Positions 1-8,220 of a stretch of 64,000 bases of DNA are shown here, in pieces. The notes under the pieces were generated by a model, which worked only from the letters and a program-made list of their open reading frames with translations, made no database searches and was not told the DNA's origin. The first letter of the stretch is position 1, and every line of letters starts with the position of its first letter. Source of the DNA: Imperialibacter sp040222385 (GTDB taxonomy: Bacteria > Bacteroidota > Bacteroidia > Cytophagales > Cyclobacteriaceae); assembly GCF_040222385.1 (NCBI RefSeq), contig NZ_JAVKDF010000014.1, positions 121,242 to 185,241 of the forward strand, read 5' to 3'. The position numbers were made by a program, and so were the translations under genes.

Positions 1-791
1 ATGGGCTTCCAGTCCTCAGCAAACTCCGTCAGTTTTTCAGACACAATCATCACCGACTTTTCTTCCGGCGTGGCAGGCAACATGTGGCACATGCCATCTT
101 CGCACACATAGCGGCTCCCTTCCGAGTAGTAGAGTGTCAATGGCTTGTCGCTCGGGTTGGAAATGTACCTCAGGCCCACCATGCGCTCACCGTCAACAAA
201 TACCATGTTGAGGTAGGCAGGGTCGGTAATCTCAGCTTCGTGCATGGCAGCCTTCATGTCGACAATCATTTCCTCGAAGGAATCGGCCACATCCTCGGCG
301 TCAAAGCTGGTGCCTCTTGTCGCCAGCTTATCAAGAAAAACGGCGAATAGGTGCTCAGAGTCCGTCTGGCCTTTGATCCAGCGGTATCGATCTTCATGTA
401 GAGAAGTGGTTAGTCGGCGTTTTATTTTGATGAAATCGTCGACGCCACCATTGTGCAGCATCAGGTAGTTTTGGTAATGAAAAGGATGGCAATTAGCCTC
501 CGATACGTCGCCTTCGCTGGCAGCACGAACATGGGCTACCAGGCATTCCGACTTTACTTTTGGGGCCAGGTAGCGCAGGTTACGGTTGTTCCACGCCGGA
601 TAAATCGACACAAACGTGGCGGGGTCAGGCGAAATTTCTTTGTGGTACCAGCCTACGCCGAAACCGTCGCCATTGAGCGGCTCCTCAATTTCTTTGGCGC
701 TAAAGCTCTGTTTGATCATCGAGTTTTTAGGCTCGTACAGGAATTTATCCATCAGGATGGGTCTTCCCAGGTAGGCGAGGAGTCGGCACAT
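1..791 (-). CDS. Class II glutamine amidotransferase, 3' end cut by window
   Basis: Reading the minus strand from the ATG at 791 gives 263 codons without a stop before the window edge, so the C-terminus is missing. The protein begins Met-Cys-Arg-Leu-Leu-Ala-Tyr, the hallmark of Ntn-type (class II) amidotransferases, in which Cys2 becomes the N-terminal nucleophile after Met removal. The segments ECLVAHVRAAS and MLHNGGVDDF match the glutamine-binding loops of the YafJ/EgtC-like family. The family hydrolyses glutamine to supply ammonia. The true acceptor cannot be told because these proteins often lack a synthase partner, and none is seen here. No signal peptide is present, so it is probably cytoplasmic. 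Confidence is high for the fold and low for the substrate. Confidence 0.88.
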   Translation of the reverse strand, partial: MCRLLAYLGRPILMDKFLYEPKNSMIKQSFSAKEIEEPLNGDGFGVGWYHKEISPDPATFVSIYPAWNNRNLRYLAPKVKSECLVAHVRAASEGDVSEANCHPFHYQNYLMLHNGGVDDFIKIKRRLTTSLHEDRYRWIKGQTDSEHLFAVFLDKLATRGTSFDAEDVADSFEEMIVDMKAAMHEAEITDPAYLNMVFVDGERMVGLRYISNPSDKPLTLYYSEGSRYVCEDGMCHMLPATPEEKSVMIVSEKLTEFAEDWKP

Positions 792-854
792 AAGGGTGTG
801 TAGTTAAATTGAGAAAAGATAGGGGATTTTCGGAATAGACAATTTAAATTCCGC

Positions 855-1349
855 CTATTTAATTACTTCGTTGGCAGCCGATAGAGCAGATTGGTAAACT
901 TTTGCTGAAATAAAGAAATTTGCCTCTTCAATCAGTCGATCGAGAAGAGGTTTGACTGCACCGATAAAGCCTTTCTCCTTTGCTAAAATCAAAATGCCAA
1001 CAAGGCCAATGCATCGAATATTATACGACTCAGCGATAGCCCTTCCTTTTCTTTCGTCAATCAAAAGGAGGCTATTAGTATATGTCAAAGACAAGGCAAT
1101 TGCTTCGTACTCGCCTCTATCGAGCGTTTCCGTAAGTTGGTCATAAACGGAAAAATCTTCAAGGCTCTTTGTCTTTATCCAATCGGCATTGACAAAAACA
1201 CTCATATCGATTCCGAAATTTGCCAACTGTTCGATTTCAACAAACACTCTTTCGGGTATAAAAACATCCCCAAACAGAGAATGGAGCAAATCTAATTTTT
1301 GTACCACTATCAAGTTGGACACAGAAGATGTGTCTGCAACTACTACCAC
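855..1349 (-). CDS. PIN-domain toxin-like protein (DUF3368 family)
   Basis: This 164-residue protein has the PIN nuclease pattern: Asp6 in the N-terminal VVVADTSS strand, Glu80/Glu82 in DRGEYEAIALS, and Asp98 in LLLIDERKGR. These acidic residues normally bind Mg2+ or Mn2+ for single-stranded RNA cleavage. DUF3368 proteins are usually the toxin half of a pair with a UPF0175 antitoxin. Here the UPF0175 gene lies directly upstream with a 1-bp gap, which fits a translationally coupled toxin-antitoxin module. Whether the pair is active, and what RNA it cuts, cannot be seen. Confidence 0.85.
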   Translation of the reverse strand: MVVVADTSSVSNLIVVQKLDLLHSLFGDVFIPERVFVEIEQLANFGIDMSVFVNADWIKTKSLEDFSVYDQLTETLDRGEYEAIALSLTYTNSLLLIDERKGRAIAESYNIRCIGLVGILILAKEKGFIGAVKPLLDRLIEEANFFISAKVYQSALSAANEVIK

Positions 1350-1350
1350 C

Positions 1351-1587
1351 TCAAAGCTTCTTTATTATCTGAAGATCTTTCTCCAAGTCATCTTCACCAT
1401 AGTGGACAGGTATTTTCCTGTCGGCAAGAATCTTTTGGAACTGGAACGGGTGAATGCCAGCAAAGGCAGATGATTTGCCCATGGTGAAGACGTCCCTTTG
1501 AAACAGGAATATAGCCAGTTCAAGCTTGAACTGCTCTTCAGACATGTTTGCCTGATTGAGTATTTCGTCTGTGATAAGCAAACTCAT
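1351..1587 (-). CDS. UPF0175 family antitoxin
   Basis: A 78-residue protein with the UPF0175 layout: an N-terminal helical part (SEEQFKLELAIFLFQRD) and the typical MGKSSAFAGIHPFQFQKIL segment, which resembles a small helix-turn-helix. UPF0175 members act as antitoxins to PIN-domain DUF3368 toxins, and the partner follows 1 bp downstream. It probably binds both the toxin and its own promoter. A good TAnnTTTG box ends only 4 bp before the start codon, so the transcript may be leaderless or nearly so. Confidence 0.83.
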   Translation of the reverse strand: MSLLITDEILNQANMSEEQFKLELAIFLFQRDVFTMGKSSAFAGIHPFQFQKILADRKIPVHYGEDDLEKDLQIIKKL

Positions 1588-1591
1588 ACTT

Positions 1592-1623
1592 CAAATTTAA
1601 TCAAATTGAGCCAAATATTACAA
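1592..1623 (-). promoter_or_regulatory. Bacteroidota-type promoter of the toxin-antitoxin pair
   Basis: On the minus strand TAAATTTG (1599 to 1592) matches the Bacteroidota -7 consensus TAnnTTTG exactly. A TTG at 1623-1621 lies 21 bp upstream, as expected for the -33 element. The box ends 4 bp before the ATG at 1587. This is a motif match only. Confidence 0.42.
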
Positions 1624-1624
1624 T

Positions 1625-4552
1625 CTACACCAACGCCTCCCAAAGCACTTCCACCGGATGCTTCGCCACCTTGTCAGTTCCGTCCTTGATCTGATGGCGG
1701 CAGCTTGTGCCTGGCGCTGCAATGATGGTTTCGTCGGCCTCATTTCTTACTGTCGGAAAAAGCACCAACTCGCCAATTTGCATCGAAACCTCATAGTGCT
1801 CTTTCTCATAACCAAAAGAACCCGCCATGCCACAGCAACCGCTTGGTATCAACAGCACCTCGTAGTTTTTGGGAAGACTAAGCATTTTCTTGGAAGGCAC
1901 GACGGAACTCAGCGCCTTCTGATGACAGTGGCCATGCAGCCTGATTCTTTTCTTTTCTTCAGTAAACTGCTCAGCTTTGATGTTTCCCTTTTCCATTTCC
2001 GCTGCCAGAAATTCGTCGATCAGGAAAATGTTCTTTGCAATTTCCCTGGCCTGCTCCTTTACTTCACCTCTGGTCAGGTCTATGTATTCATCCCTGAAAG
2101 AGAAAATCGTACTTGGTTCAATCCCCAGCAGTGGCTTTTCATTTGACACCTTACCGGCCAGCAACTTAATATTCTTCTCTGCTAACTTTTTGGCTTCTTT
2201 GATCAGCCCTTTGGAGAGGTGGGCCCGACCTGATTCTTCGTGAGTGGGCATTTCGACAACATAACCCAGTTTGTCCAGCAGCTTGACTGCCGTCGCTCCA
2301 ATTTCGGCGTCGTTATAATCGGTGAACTCGTCGCAAAACATGAGCACGCTTCCCTTGGCTTCAGATGGATCTACAGTCGGTTTGAACTCCTTCTCAAACC
2401 AGGCACGGAAAGTTGTTGTGCTCAATCTCGGAATAGGCCTGTCCTGAGCAAAACCCAGGAATGCTTTAATAATGGGTGCAGTAACCGGATTGCTGATGGT
2501 GAAATTGTACAAACCGGGCGCTATTGATGCCAGCTTACTGGCTTTGGCAAAGCCTGCCACCATCCTGCTTCGAAAAGGAATGCCATTCGCTTCGTGATAA
2601 TGTTGGGTAAACTCAGCCTTCAATTTACCCATGTCCACATTGCTGGGGCACTCTGATTTACAGCCTTTGCACGACAAGCACAAGTCCATCACCTCTTTGA
2701 TTTCTTTGTGGTCGAATGGGTTTTTCTTCGTACTGCTCGTCAGCATTTCTCTGAGCATGTTCGCTCTGGCCCTCGTAGTTTCCTTTTCGTTGCGGGTGGC
2801 CATAAAGCTCGGGCACATGGTGCCTCCGCTCAGATGCGTTTTTCTGCAATCGCCGGATCCGTTGCATTGCTCCGCTGCCCGAACAATTCCGAGCGTTTCA
2901 GAAAAATCGAAAAATGTATCAATTTCTTTGGTGCCTTGCCCGACCGTATACCGAAGTGATGTATCCATCGGCGGTGTGCGAACGATCTTGCCGGGGTTCA
3001 GGATGTTTTCCGGATCAAAAGCGTCTTTGATCCTTTCCATCAACTCATAGTTTTTTTGCCCGACCATCTGAGGGATGAACTCCCCTCGCAACCTGCCGTC
3101 GCCATGCTCGCCGCTTAAGCTGCCTTTGTATTTCTTTACAAGGGTCGCTATTTCCTCGGCAATGGTGCGGAACATTTGCTGGCCCTCGGCTGTCTTCAAG
3201 TCCAGAATAGGGCGCAGATGCAGTTCGCCAGTGCTGGCATGTGCATAATGCACACTGCTCAGCCCATATTTATGCAGAATTTCATTGAACTCCCTGATAT
3301 ATTCCGGCAGCTCGTTCACATCCACAGCGGTGTCCTCAATCACCGGCACGGCTTTGGCATCTCCTGGCATGTTGGCTAATAACCCAAGCCCTGCTTTCCT
3401 CAGCGTCCAAATTTTGCCCATGTCGTCACCAAAGAGAACTGGAAAATGATAGCCCAGGCCAATAGACTGCATCTCAGCAATCATCTCTGCAACATCTCTG
3501 TCTCTTTCTTCGGCTGTTTCCCTTCCGATTTCAACCACCAAAATGGCTCCCGGGTCACCCTGAATAAAGAACCTGTTTTTGTTCTGTTCGATGTTGCTCT
3601 TGGTACAATCGAGAATGATCTTGTCGATGAGCTCGCAGGCACTTGGGTTGTATTTGAGCGCAACGAGATTGCCCCGCAAGCTTTCTTCGATGGTATTATA
3701 GTGAACGCAAACCAGTGCCCTGTCTTTTGGGGGAAGTGGTACAAGATTAAGCTTCAATTCGGTGATAAAAGCAAGCGTACCTTCGGATCCAGCCAGCAGC
3801 GAGCAAAGATTGAAGTCGGGGCCCTTTTCGCTGAAAGGCTTTTCCCTCAGGAGCATGTCCATGGCATACCCTGTGTTGCGCCTGGGGATGCTTACCTTGG
3901 GGAATTCCCGCTCAATTTCCGCCTGGTTTTCGGGGTCATTTAAAATGTCGAAAAGCTCTCCGTAGATTTCACTTTCCAGGCTGGAGTTACTTTCCACCTT
4001 CTCCATGAACTCTTCCTGACCTATTGAATGAAAGACTGCATCGGAGCCGTCACTTAGAATTACTTTGGCCTCCAGAAGATGCTCCCTCGTGCTGCCATAC
4101 ACCACAGAATTGGAGCCGCAGGAGTTGTTACCGACCATGCCACCTACCATCGCCCTGTTAGCCGTAGACGTCTCCGGGGCAAACATCAGGCCGAAGGGTG
4201 CCAGGTGTTTGTTCAAATCATCACGCACAACGCCCGGATGTAGCCGCACCCACCTTTCTTCCTTGTTTACCTCAAGAATCCGGGTAAAATATTTGGACAC
4301 GTCTACCACGATACCGCTGCCTACTACCTGACCTGCCAGTGAGGTGCCCGCAGTACGTGGAATCAGAGAGGTTTTCTGCTTATGAGCAAATTCAATAAGT
4401 TTCTTGATGTCGGAAATGCTCTTTGGCATAGCCACAGCGAGCGGCATTTCCTTGTAGGCCGATGCATCCGTAGAGTATAACCTCCGCAGCACATCGTCAA
4501 TAAAGAACTCTCCTTCCAGGGTCGAGCCGAAGGATTTTAAGGTGTTTTGCAT
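1625..4552 (-). CDS. FAD-linked oxidase / Fe-S fusion protein (YdiJ-like 2-hydroxyacid dehydrogenase)
   Basis: A 975-residue fusion of a GlcD/D-lactate dehydrogenase-type flavoprotein with a GlcF-like iron-sulfur half. The FAD-binding PCMH domain covers about residues 1-230 (IPRTAGTSLAGQVVGSG and VGGMVGNNSCGSNS are FAD-pyrophosphate segments), and the FAD-oxidase C-terminal domain about 250-530. A ferredoxin-like part follows, with Cys clusters near residue 560 and at CLSCKGCKSECP (about 624-635). The CCG domain lies at the end (GHCHQKAL near 871, GCCGMAGSFG near 904). This is the architecture of E. coli YdiJ, whose family oxidises D-2-hydroxyglutarate or related D-2-hydroxyacids and passes electrons toward the quinone pool. 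The exact substrate is inferred. No signal peptide is seen. Confidence 0.88.
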   Translation of the reverse strand: MQNTLKSFGSTLEGEFFIDDVLRRLYSTDASAYKEMPLAVAMPKSISDIKKLIEFAHKQKTSLIPRTAGTSLAGQVVGSGIVVDVSKYFTRILEVNKEERWVRLHPGVVRDDLNKHLAPFGLMFAPETSTANRAMVGGMVGNNSCGSNSVVYGSTREHLLEAKVILSDGSDAVFHSIGQEEFMEKVESNSSLESEIYGELFDILNDPENQAEIEREFPKVSIPRRNTGYAMDMLLREKPFSEKGPDFNLCSLLAGSEGTLAFITELKLNLVPLPPKDRALVCVHYNTIEESLRGNLVALKYNPSACELIDKIILDCTKSNIEQNKNRFFIQGDPGAILVVEIGRETAEERDRDVAEMIAEMQSIGLGYHFPVLFGDDMGKIWTLRKAGLGLLANMPGDAKAVPVIEDTAVDVNELPEYIREFNEILHKYGLSSVHYAHASTGELHLRPILDLKTAEGQQMFRTIAEEIATLVKKYKGSLSGEHGDGRLRGEFIPQMVGQKNYELMERIKDAFDPENILNPGKIVRTPPMDTSLRYTVGQGTKEIDTFFDFSETLGIVRAAEQCNGSGDCRKTHLSGGTMCPSFMATRNEKETTRARANMLREMLTSSTKKNPFDHKEIKEVMDLCLSCKGCKSECPSNVDMGKLKAEFTQHYHEANGIPFRSRMVAGFAKASKLASIAPGLYNFTISNPVTAPIIKAFLGFAQDRPIPRLSTTTFRAWFEKEFKPTVDPSEAKGSVLMFCDEFTDYNDAEIGATAVKLLDKLGYVVEMPTHEESGRAHLSKGLIKEAKKLAEKNIKLLAGKVSNEKPLLGIEPSTIFSFRDEYIDLTRGEVKEQAREIAKNIFLIDEFLAAEMEKGNIKAEQFTEEKKRIRLHGHCHQKALSSVVPSKKMLSLPKNYEVLLIPSGCCGMAGSFGYEKEHYEVSMQIGELVLFPTVRNEADETIIAAPGTSCRHQIKDGTDKVAKHPVEVLWEALV

Positions 4553-4570
4553 AACTCACAAAGAAGAACT

Positions 4571-4603
4571 CAAATTTATGAGTTGAATCAAACAAATGAA
4601 CAA
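4571..4603 (-). promoter_or_regulatory. Candidate promoter of the FAD/Fe-S dehydrogenase gene
   Basis: On the minus strand TAAATTTG (4578-4571) fits TAnnTTTG exactly, and a TTG at 4603-4601 sits 22 bp upstream. The start codon at 4552 would give a short leader of roughly a dozen bases. Motif evidence only. Confidence 0.42.
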
Positions 4604-4631
4604 TAAGGGGGATATTCTTTATCTCCAGGAG

Positions 4632-5054
4632 CTAAATCCTTGTGAGCACAAAGTCTTTCTTTTCACCTTGCTCGAAGCTTTTGAGGGTCATGCTCTCATC
4701 AGTTTTTTCGTATACTTGCCAGGTGCCGTCTATTACTTTAGATGGTTCTTTTGGATTGGTAAGATCGACGGTCAAAACCTTTGCCGCCTCATCTACCTCA
4801 TAAGACCCATAGGAATCGTTCTGTCCATTCTTGTTGACAAGAAAATCGCCATTCGAAAATATTTCAAATGTGAATTCCGAGAGCGTTGCTGTTTCGTCAG
4901 TTCCAGCCAGCTTGTAAGTTGTAATCGACCATTCTCCTTCAAAGTCCGCCGCTGTAATAGCCACCGGCTTGGGGTCTTCATCTTTGCTGCATCCCAGCAC
5001 AGCCACTGCCACAAATAGTAAGGCCCATTGCCTCCACACACCTTTCATCGTCAT
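4632..5054 (-). CDS. Lipocalin-like lipoprotein
   Basis: A 140-residue protein with a lipoprotein signal ending in the lipobox VLGC (Cys22), followed by an acidic linker and a small beta-rich domain. The segments ITAADFEGEWSITTYKL and YGSYEVDEAAKVLTVDL resemble the lipocalin-like (DUF4923/DUF5004-type) domains common in Bacteroidota lipoproteins. A second in-frame ATG two codons downstream (5048) is an equally good start. The gene is transcribed divergently from the YceI gene, with about 126 bp between. Ligand and role are unknown. Confidence 0.7.
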   Translation of the reverse strand: MTMKGVWRQWALLFVAVAVLGCSKDEDPKPVAITAADFEGEWSITTYKLAGTDETATLSEFTFEIFSNGDFLVNKNGQNDSYGSYEVDEAAKVLTVDLTNPKEPSKVIDGTWQVYEKTDESMTLKSFEQGEKKDFVLTRI

Positions 5055-5180
5055 CCGCTTCTTTTTTATTGTATGAATTTAAACAATTAATCAGGCCTTT
5101 ACACTGATTCGTCAAATGATTCTTCTGGTTCTCGTCATTTTACATTTAATTTATTATTCGAAAGGAATTACTTAAACGAA

Positions 5181-5783
5181 ATGAAAAGAACACACCCGAT
5201 TTTACTGGCGGTTGCCTTTTTGGCAATTTTTAACCAGAGCTATGGTCAACCCTCAGATTTGAAAGTCAGCAAATCTTCCGAAATGTCTATTTCTGGCACC
5301 TCCACACTTCATAGCTGGATCTGCAATGTCACTGACGTAAGCGGCACTGTTAAGGTAGATGAGAAAATTCTCAAAAAAGGCGAATTCAAGAAAGGCGATA
5401 AAATAGCGGCGGTGTCTATTACTGTGCCCGTGCTTAGCATCAAAAGCGAACGTGGTGAAACCATGGAGCAGAAAATATACAATGCGCTCAAGTATGAAGA
5501 AAATCCAAACATTACATTTTCACTGACCGACAATCAGATCACCTCGCCCGGTAAAGAAGCCTTTGCTGTAGAAGCAAAAGGCAACCTTACGATCGCTGGC
5601 AAAACAAAAGCGATCACTCTCGCTGTAGCAGGAAAGCGGGATGCCAGTGGAAAGTATTCGTTCGAAGGTTCCTACAAACTAAATATGAAAGACTATGACA
5701 TGGAGCCACCAACCGCCATGTTTGGGCAGATAGTAACCGGAGAAGAAGTGGAAATATCATTTAAACTAATTGTGGAGAACTGA
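5181..5783 (+). CDS. YceI family periplasmic lipid-binding protein
   Basis: A 200-residue protein with a Sec signal peptide (cleavage probably after SYGQ, about residue 23) and a single YceI beta-barrel domain to the end. Diagnostic pieces are ISGTSTLHSWICNV near the start, the NITFSLT strand in the middle, GNLTIAGKTKAITL, and the closing DYDMEPPTAMFG segment. YceI proteins bind isoprenoid-like lipids in a hydrophobic barrel in the periplasm. The SUMF1-like gene begins 7 bp after the stop, so the two are probably co-transcribed. Confidence 0.88.
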   Translation: MKRTHPILLAVAFLAIFNQSYGQPSDLKVSKSSEMSISGTSTLHSWICNVTDVSGTVKVDEKILKKGEFKKGDKIAAVSITVPVLSIKSERGETMEQKIYNALKYEENPNITFSLTDNQITSPGKEAFAVEAKGNLTIAGKTKAITLAVAGKRDASGKYSFEGSYKLNMKDYDMEPPTAMFGQIVTGEEVEISFKLIVEN

Positions 5784-5790
5784 TAAGATT

Positions 5791-6768
5791 ATGTTGTTGA
5801 AAAGATTGCTAACTATTTGCTGCGTTTCGGCAGCAGGTTTGGCTTACGCTCAGGAGGGCCTGGAGCCCATTACCAAGACGATTGAAGGAAGTGAAGTATC
5901 GTTCAAAATGGTTCCTATTCCAGCCGGCACTTACACGATGGGCAGCCCCGAAGGCGCAAAAAACAGGGAAGAAGACGAAGGCCCTGTTCATCAGGTAGCG
6001 CTGGAGGCATTTTATATGTCTGAGACCGAAGTGACATGGGAACTATACGAATTATTCACTGACAAGGACAAAAGAGCTACCCTTGTGTATGTGGATGAGG
6101 CGAGCCAGAAGAAGGCCGACGCTATGGTAAAGCCAAGCACGCCTTACCTGGATCCCAGCTATGGCATGGGTAAATATGGGTTTCCTGCTACCAGCATGAC
6201 GCAGTATGCAGCCGTTACTTTTTGCAAATGGCTGAGCGAGACCACTGGTGAGTTCTACCGCCTGCCGACTGAGGCCGAATGGGAATATGCGTGCCGAGCC
6301 GGTTCAACCACAGCCTATTCATTCGGTGACGACGCAGACTCACTTAAAAGTTATGCCTGGTTCTACGACAACAGCAACGACAAATACCACGAGGTGAAAG
6401 GCAAAAAGCCAAACGCCTGGGGACTTTACGACATGCATGGCAATGTGATGGAATGGACGCTCGACCAATACCAGGCCGACTACTATGCAACTGTTGGCGA
6501 CGGTCAAACAAACCCGTGGAGAAAGCCCACCAACCTACATCCGAGGTCGGCCCGTGGAGGCTCATGGGACGACGACCCGGAAGACCTGCGGTCAGCCAAC
6601 AGAACAACGTCAACCCCCAACTGGCAAAAGCGTGATCCGCAGATTCCTAAAAGCTTCTGGTGGGCATCAGACGCTCCATTTGTGGGCATTAGGCTCGTAA
6701 AGCCAGCTAAGCAGCCTACAAAAGCTGAACAAGCAGCTTTCTGGGCTTCCGTTCTTGACGAAGGTTAA
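5791..6768 (+). CDS. Exported SUMF1/FGE-like protein without the catalytic cysteine
   Basis: The likely start is the ATG at 5791, which begins a clear signal peptide (MLLKRLLTICC to AYAQ). A longer reading from a TTG at 5770 overlaps the YceI gene. The 325-residue protein is one formylglycine-generating-enzyme-type domain: VPIPAGTYTMGSPEGAK, MSETEVTWELYELF, YRLPTEAEWEYACRAG, GLYDMHGNVMEWT, and RGGSWDDDPEDLRSANR. In true sulfatase-modifying enzymes the last segment carries the active-site cysteines. Here it has none, so it is more likely a non-catalytic or differently acting SUMF1-fold protein in the periplasm. It lies 48 bp before a Tat-exported oxidoreductase gene. Confidence 0.85.
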   Translation: MLLKRLLTICCVSAAGLAYAQEGLEPITKTIEGSEVSFKMVPIPAGTYTMGSPEGAKNREEDEGPVHQVALEAFYMSETEVTWELYELFTDKDKRATLVYVDEASQKKADAMVKPSTPYLDPSYGMGKYGFPATSMTQYAAVTFCKWLSETTGEFYRLPTEAEWEYACRAGSTTAYSFGDDADSLKSYAWFYDNSNDKYHEVKGKKPNAWGLYDMHGNVMEWTLDQYQADYYATVGDGQTNPWRKPTNLHPRSARGGSWDDDPEDLRSANRTTSTPNWQKRDPQIPKSFWWASDAPFVGIRLVKPAKQPTKAEQAAFWASVLDEG

Positions 6769-6816
6769 CTATATTGATTACCTAAAACTACCAATACATA
6801 CTTAACACATACCGTT

Positions 6817-8160
6817 ATGACTCATATTGATTCAAAAAATACCTCCGGGCTCAATCGCAGAGATTTCGTAAAGGGTTCTGCCATGGCCGCCGGTGGCATT
6901 ATGCTCAGCGGACTGGCATGGGATGCCAATGCCATGACCCTGCAAAAACCAAAGGAGCTTAAGCTTGCCCTCGTAGGCTGTGGCGGCCGTGGTTCCGGTG
7001 CCGTAGTGCAAGCACTTATTGCCGACCCCAATGTGAAGCTGGTGGCTATGGCCGACGCTTTCAGAGACAGGCTAGACGCTTGCTACAGCAACATTACCAA
7101 AGACGATGTAGACGGCAAAGGCAGTTTGAAGGCAAAAATTGACGTGCCGGAAAAGAATAAATTTGTTGGATTTGAAGGCTATAAGAGTGCTATCGATCTG
7201 GCTGATGTCGTCATCCTGGCTACACCTCCAGGGTTCCGCCCTTATCACCTGGAGTATGCCATCAAGCAGAGCAAGCATATCTTCTGCGAGAAACCTTTGG
7301 CTACAGATGCGGTTGGCATCCGTAAAGTTTTAGGTCTTCTGGAAGAATCGAAGCAAAAGAACCTCAATATAGTCGTTGGTCTTCAGCGTCATTACGAGTC
7401 TTCTTATCGTGAGATCATGAAGAGGGTTCATGGTGGCGAAATAGGCGACGTTACGTCAGGCCAGGTTTACTGGAACAGCGCTGGTGTATGGGTGAGAGAA
7501 AGACAACCTGACATGACGGAGATGCAGTACCAAATGAGAAACTGGTATTATTTCAACTGGCTGTGCGGCGACCACATCGTGGAGCAGCACATCCACAACA
7601 TAGACGTGATGAACTGGGCCAAGCAAGGCTACCCGGTGAAGGCGCAGGGCATGGGTGGACGTCAGGTGAGAACCGGCAAGGAGTTCGGTGAAATTTTCGA
7701 TCACCACTATGTGGAATACACCTATGAAGATGGCGCTATCATGAACAGCCAGTGTCGGCACATCAAAGGCTGCATGGACAAAGTAACCGAAGAAATTGTA
7801 GGCACCAAGGGTCGTGCCGATGGCAGCGGCAACATTGTTGACCTCAAAGGAAATATTATTTACAAGCACAGGGGAAAGGACGATCCGAACCCGTACGAGC
7901 AGGAGCATGTGGAGTTATTTGCCTCTATTCGCAAAGGCGGCGTGATTAACGATCTTGAAAATGGTGCGAAAGCAACCATGACTGCTATCATGGGCCGTAT
8001 GGCTACCTACTCAGGAAGGGAGCTCACCTGGGAAGAAGCAATCAATTCTGAGGTGAACTTGTTCCCGGACAGCCTTGCATGGGATGCGAACCCGAAGTCA
8101 ATGCCCGACAAAAATGGTTTTTATACCATTGCAGTACCGGGTGTAACTCAGGTTATCTGA
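6817..8160 (+). CDS. Tat-exported Gfo/Idh/MocA family oxidoreductase
   Basis: A 447-residue NAD(P)-dependent oxidoreductase. The N-terminus carries a twin-arginine signal (NRRDFVKG, residues 13-20, then a hydrophobic stretch to about residue 40). The Rossmann fold starts at LALVGCGGRGSG, with GxGxxG at residues 54-59. The family motif CEKP lies at 157-160, and the second domain contains GDHIVEQHIHNID (251-263), where His258/His260 probably act at the active site. The family acts on sugars and glycosides, and the GH109-type branch uses NAD to cleave glycosides. Export folded by Tat suggests a periplasmic enzyme carrying its own cofactor. The substrate is unknown. A strong terminator follows. 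Confidence 0.9.
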   Translation: MTHIDSKNTSGLNRRDFVKGSAMAAGGIMLSGLAWDANAMTLQKPKELKLALVGCGGRGSGAVVQALIADPNVKLVAMADAFRDRLDACYSNITKDDVDGKGSLKAKIDVPEKNKFVGFEGYKSAIDLADVVILATPPGFRPYHLEYAIKQSKHIFCEKPLATDAVGIRKVLGLLEESKQKNLNIVVGLQRHYESSYREIMKRVHGGEIGDVTSGQVYWNSAGVWVRERQPDMTEMQYQMRNWYYFNWLCGDHIVEQHIHNIDVMNWAKQGYPVKAQGMGGRQVRTGKEFGEIFDHHYVEYTYEDGAIMNSQCRHIKGCMDKVTEEIVGTKGRADGSGNIVDLKGNIIYKHRGKDDPNPYEQEHVELFASIRKGGVINDLENGAKATMTAIMGRMATYSGRELTWEEAINSEVNLFPDSLAWDANPKSMPDKNGFYTIAVPGVTQVI

Positions 8161-8186
8161 CAAGAAATCGAGTAGCTATCATTAGA

Positions 8187-8218
8187 CCCTGGCGGCTTCA
8201 AACCCGTCAGGGGTTTTT
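8187..8218 (+). terminator. Intrinsic terminator after the Gfo/Idh/MocA gene
   Basis: A 9-bp stem (8187-8195 with 8204-8212, one G-U pair), an 8-nt loop, then five T residues at 8214-8218. It lies between two convergent genes and reads as a plus-strand terminator. Confidence 0.85.
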
Positions 8219-8220
8219 AT

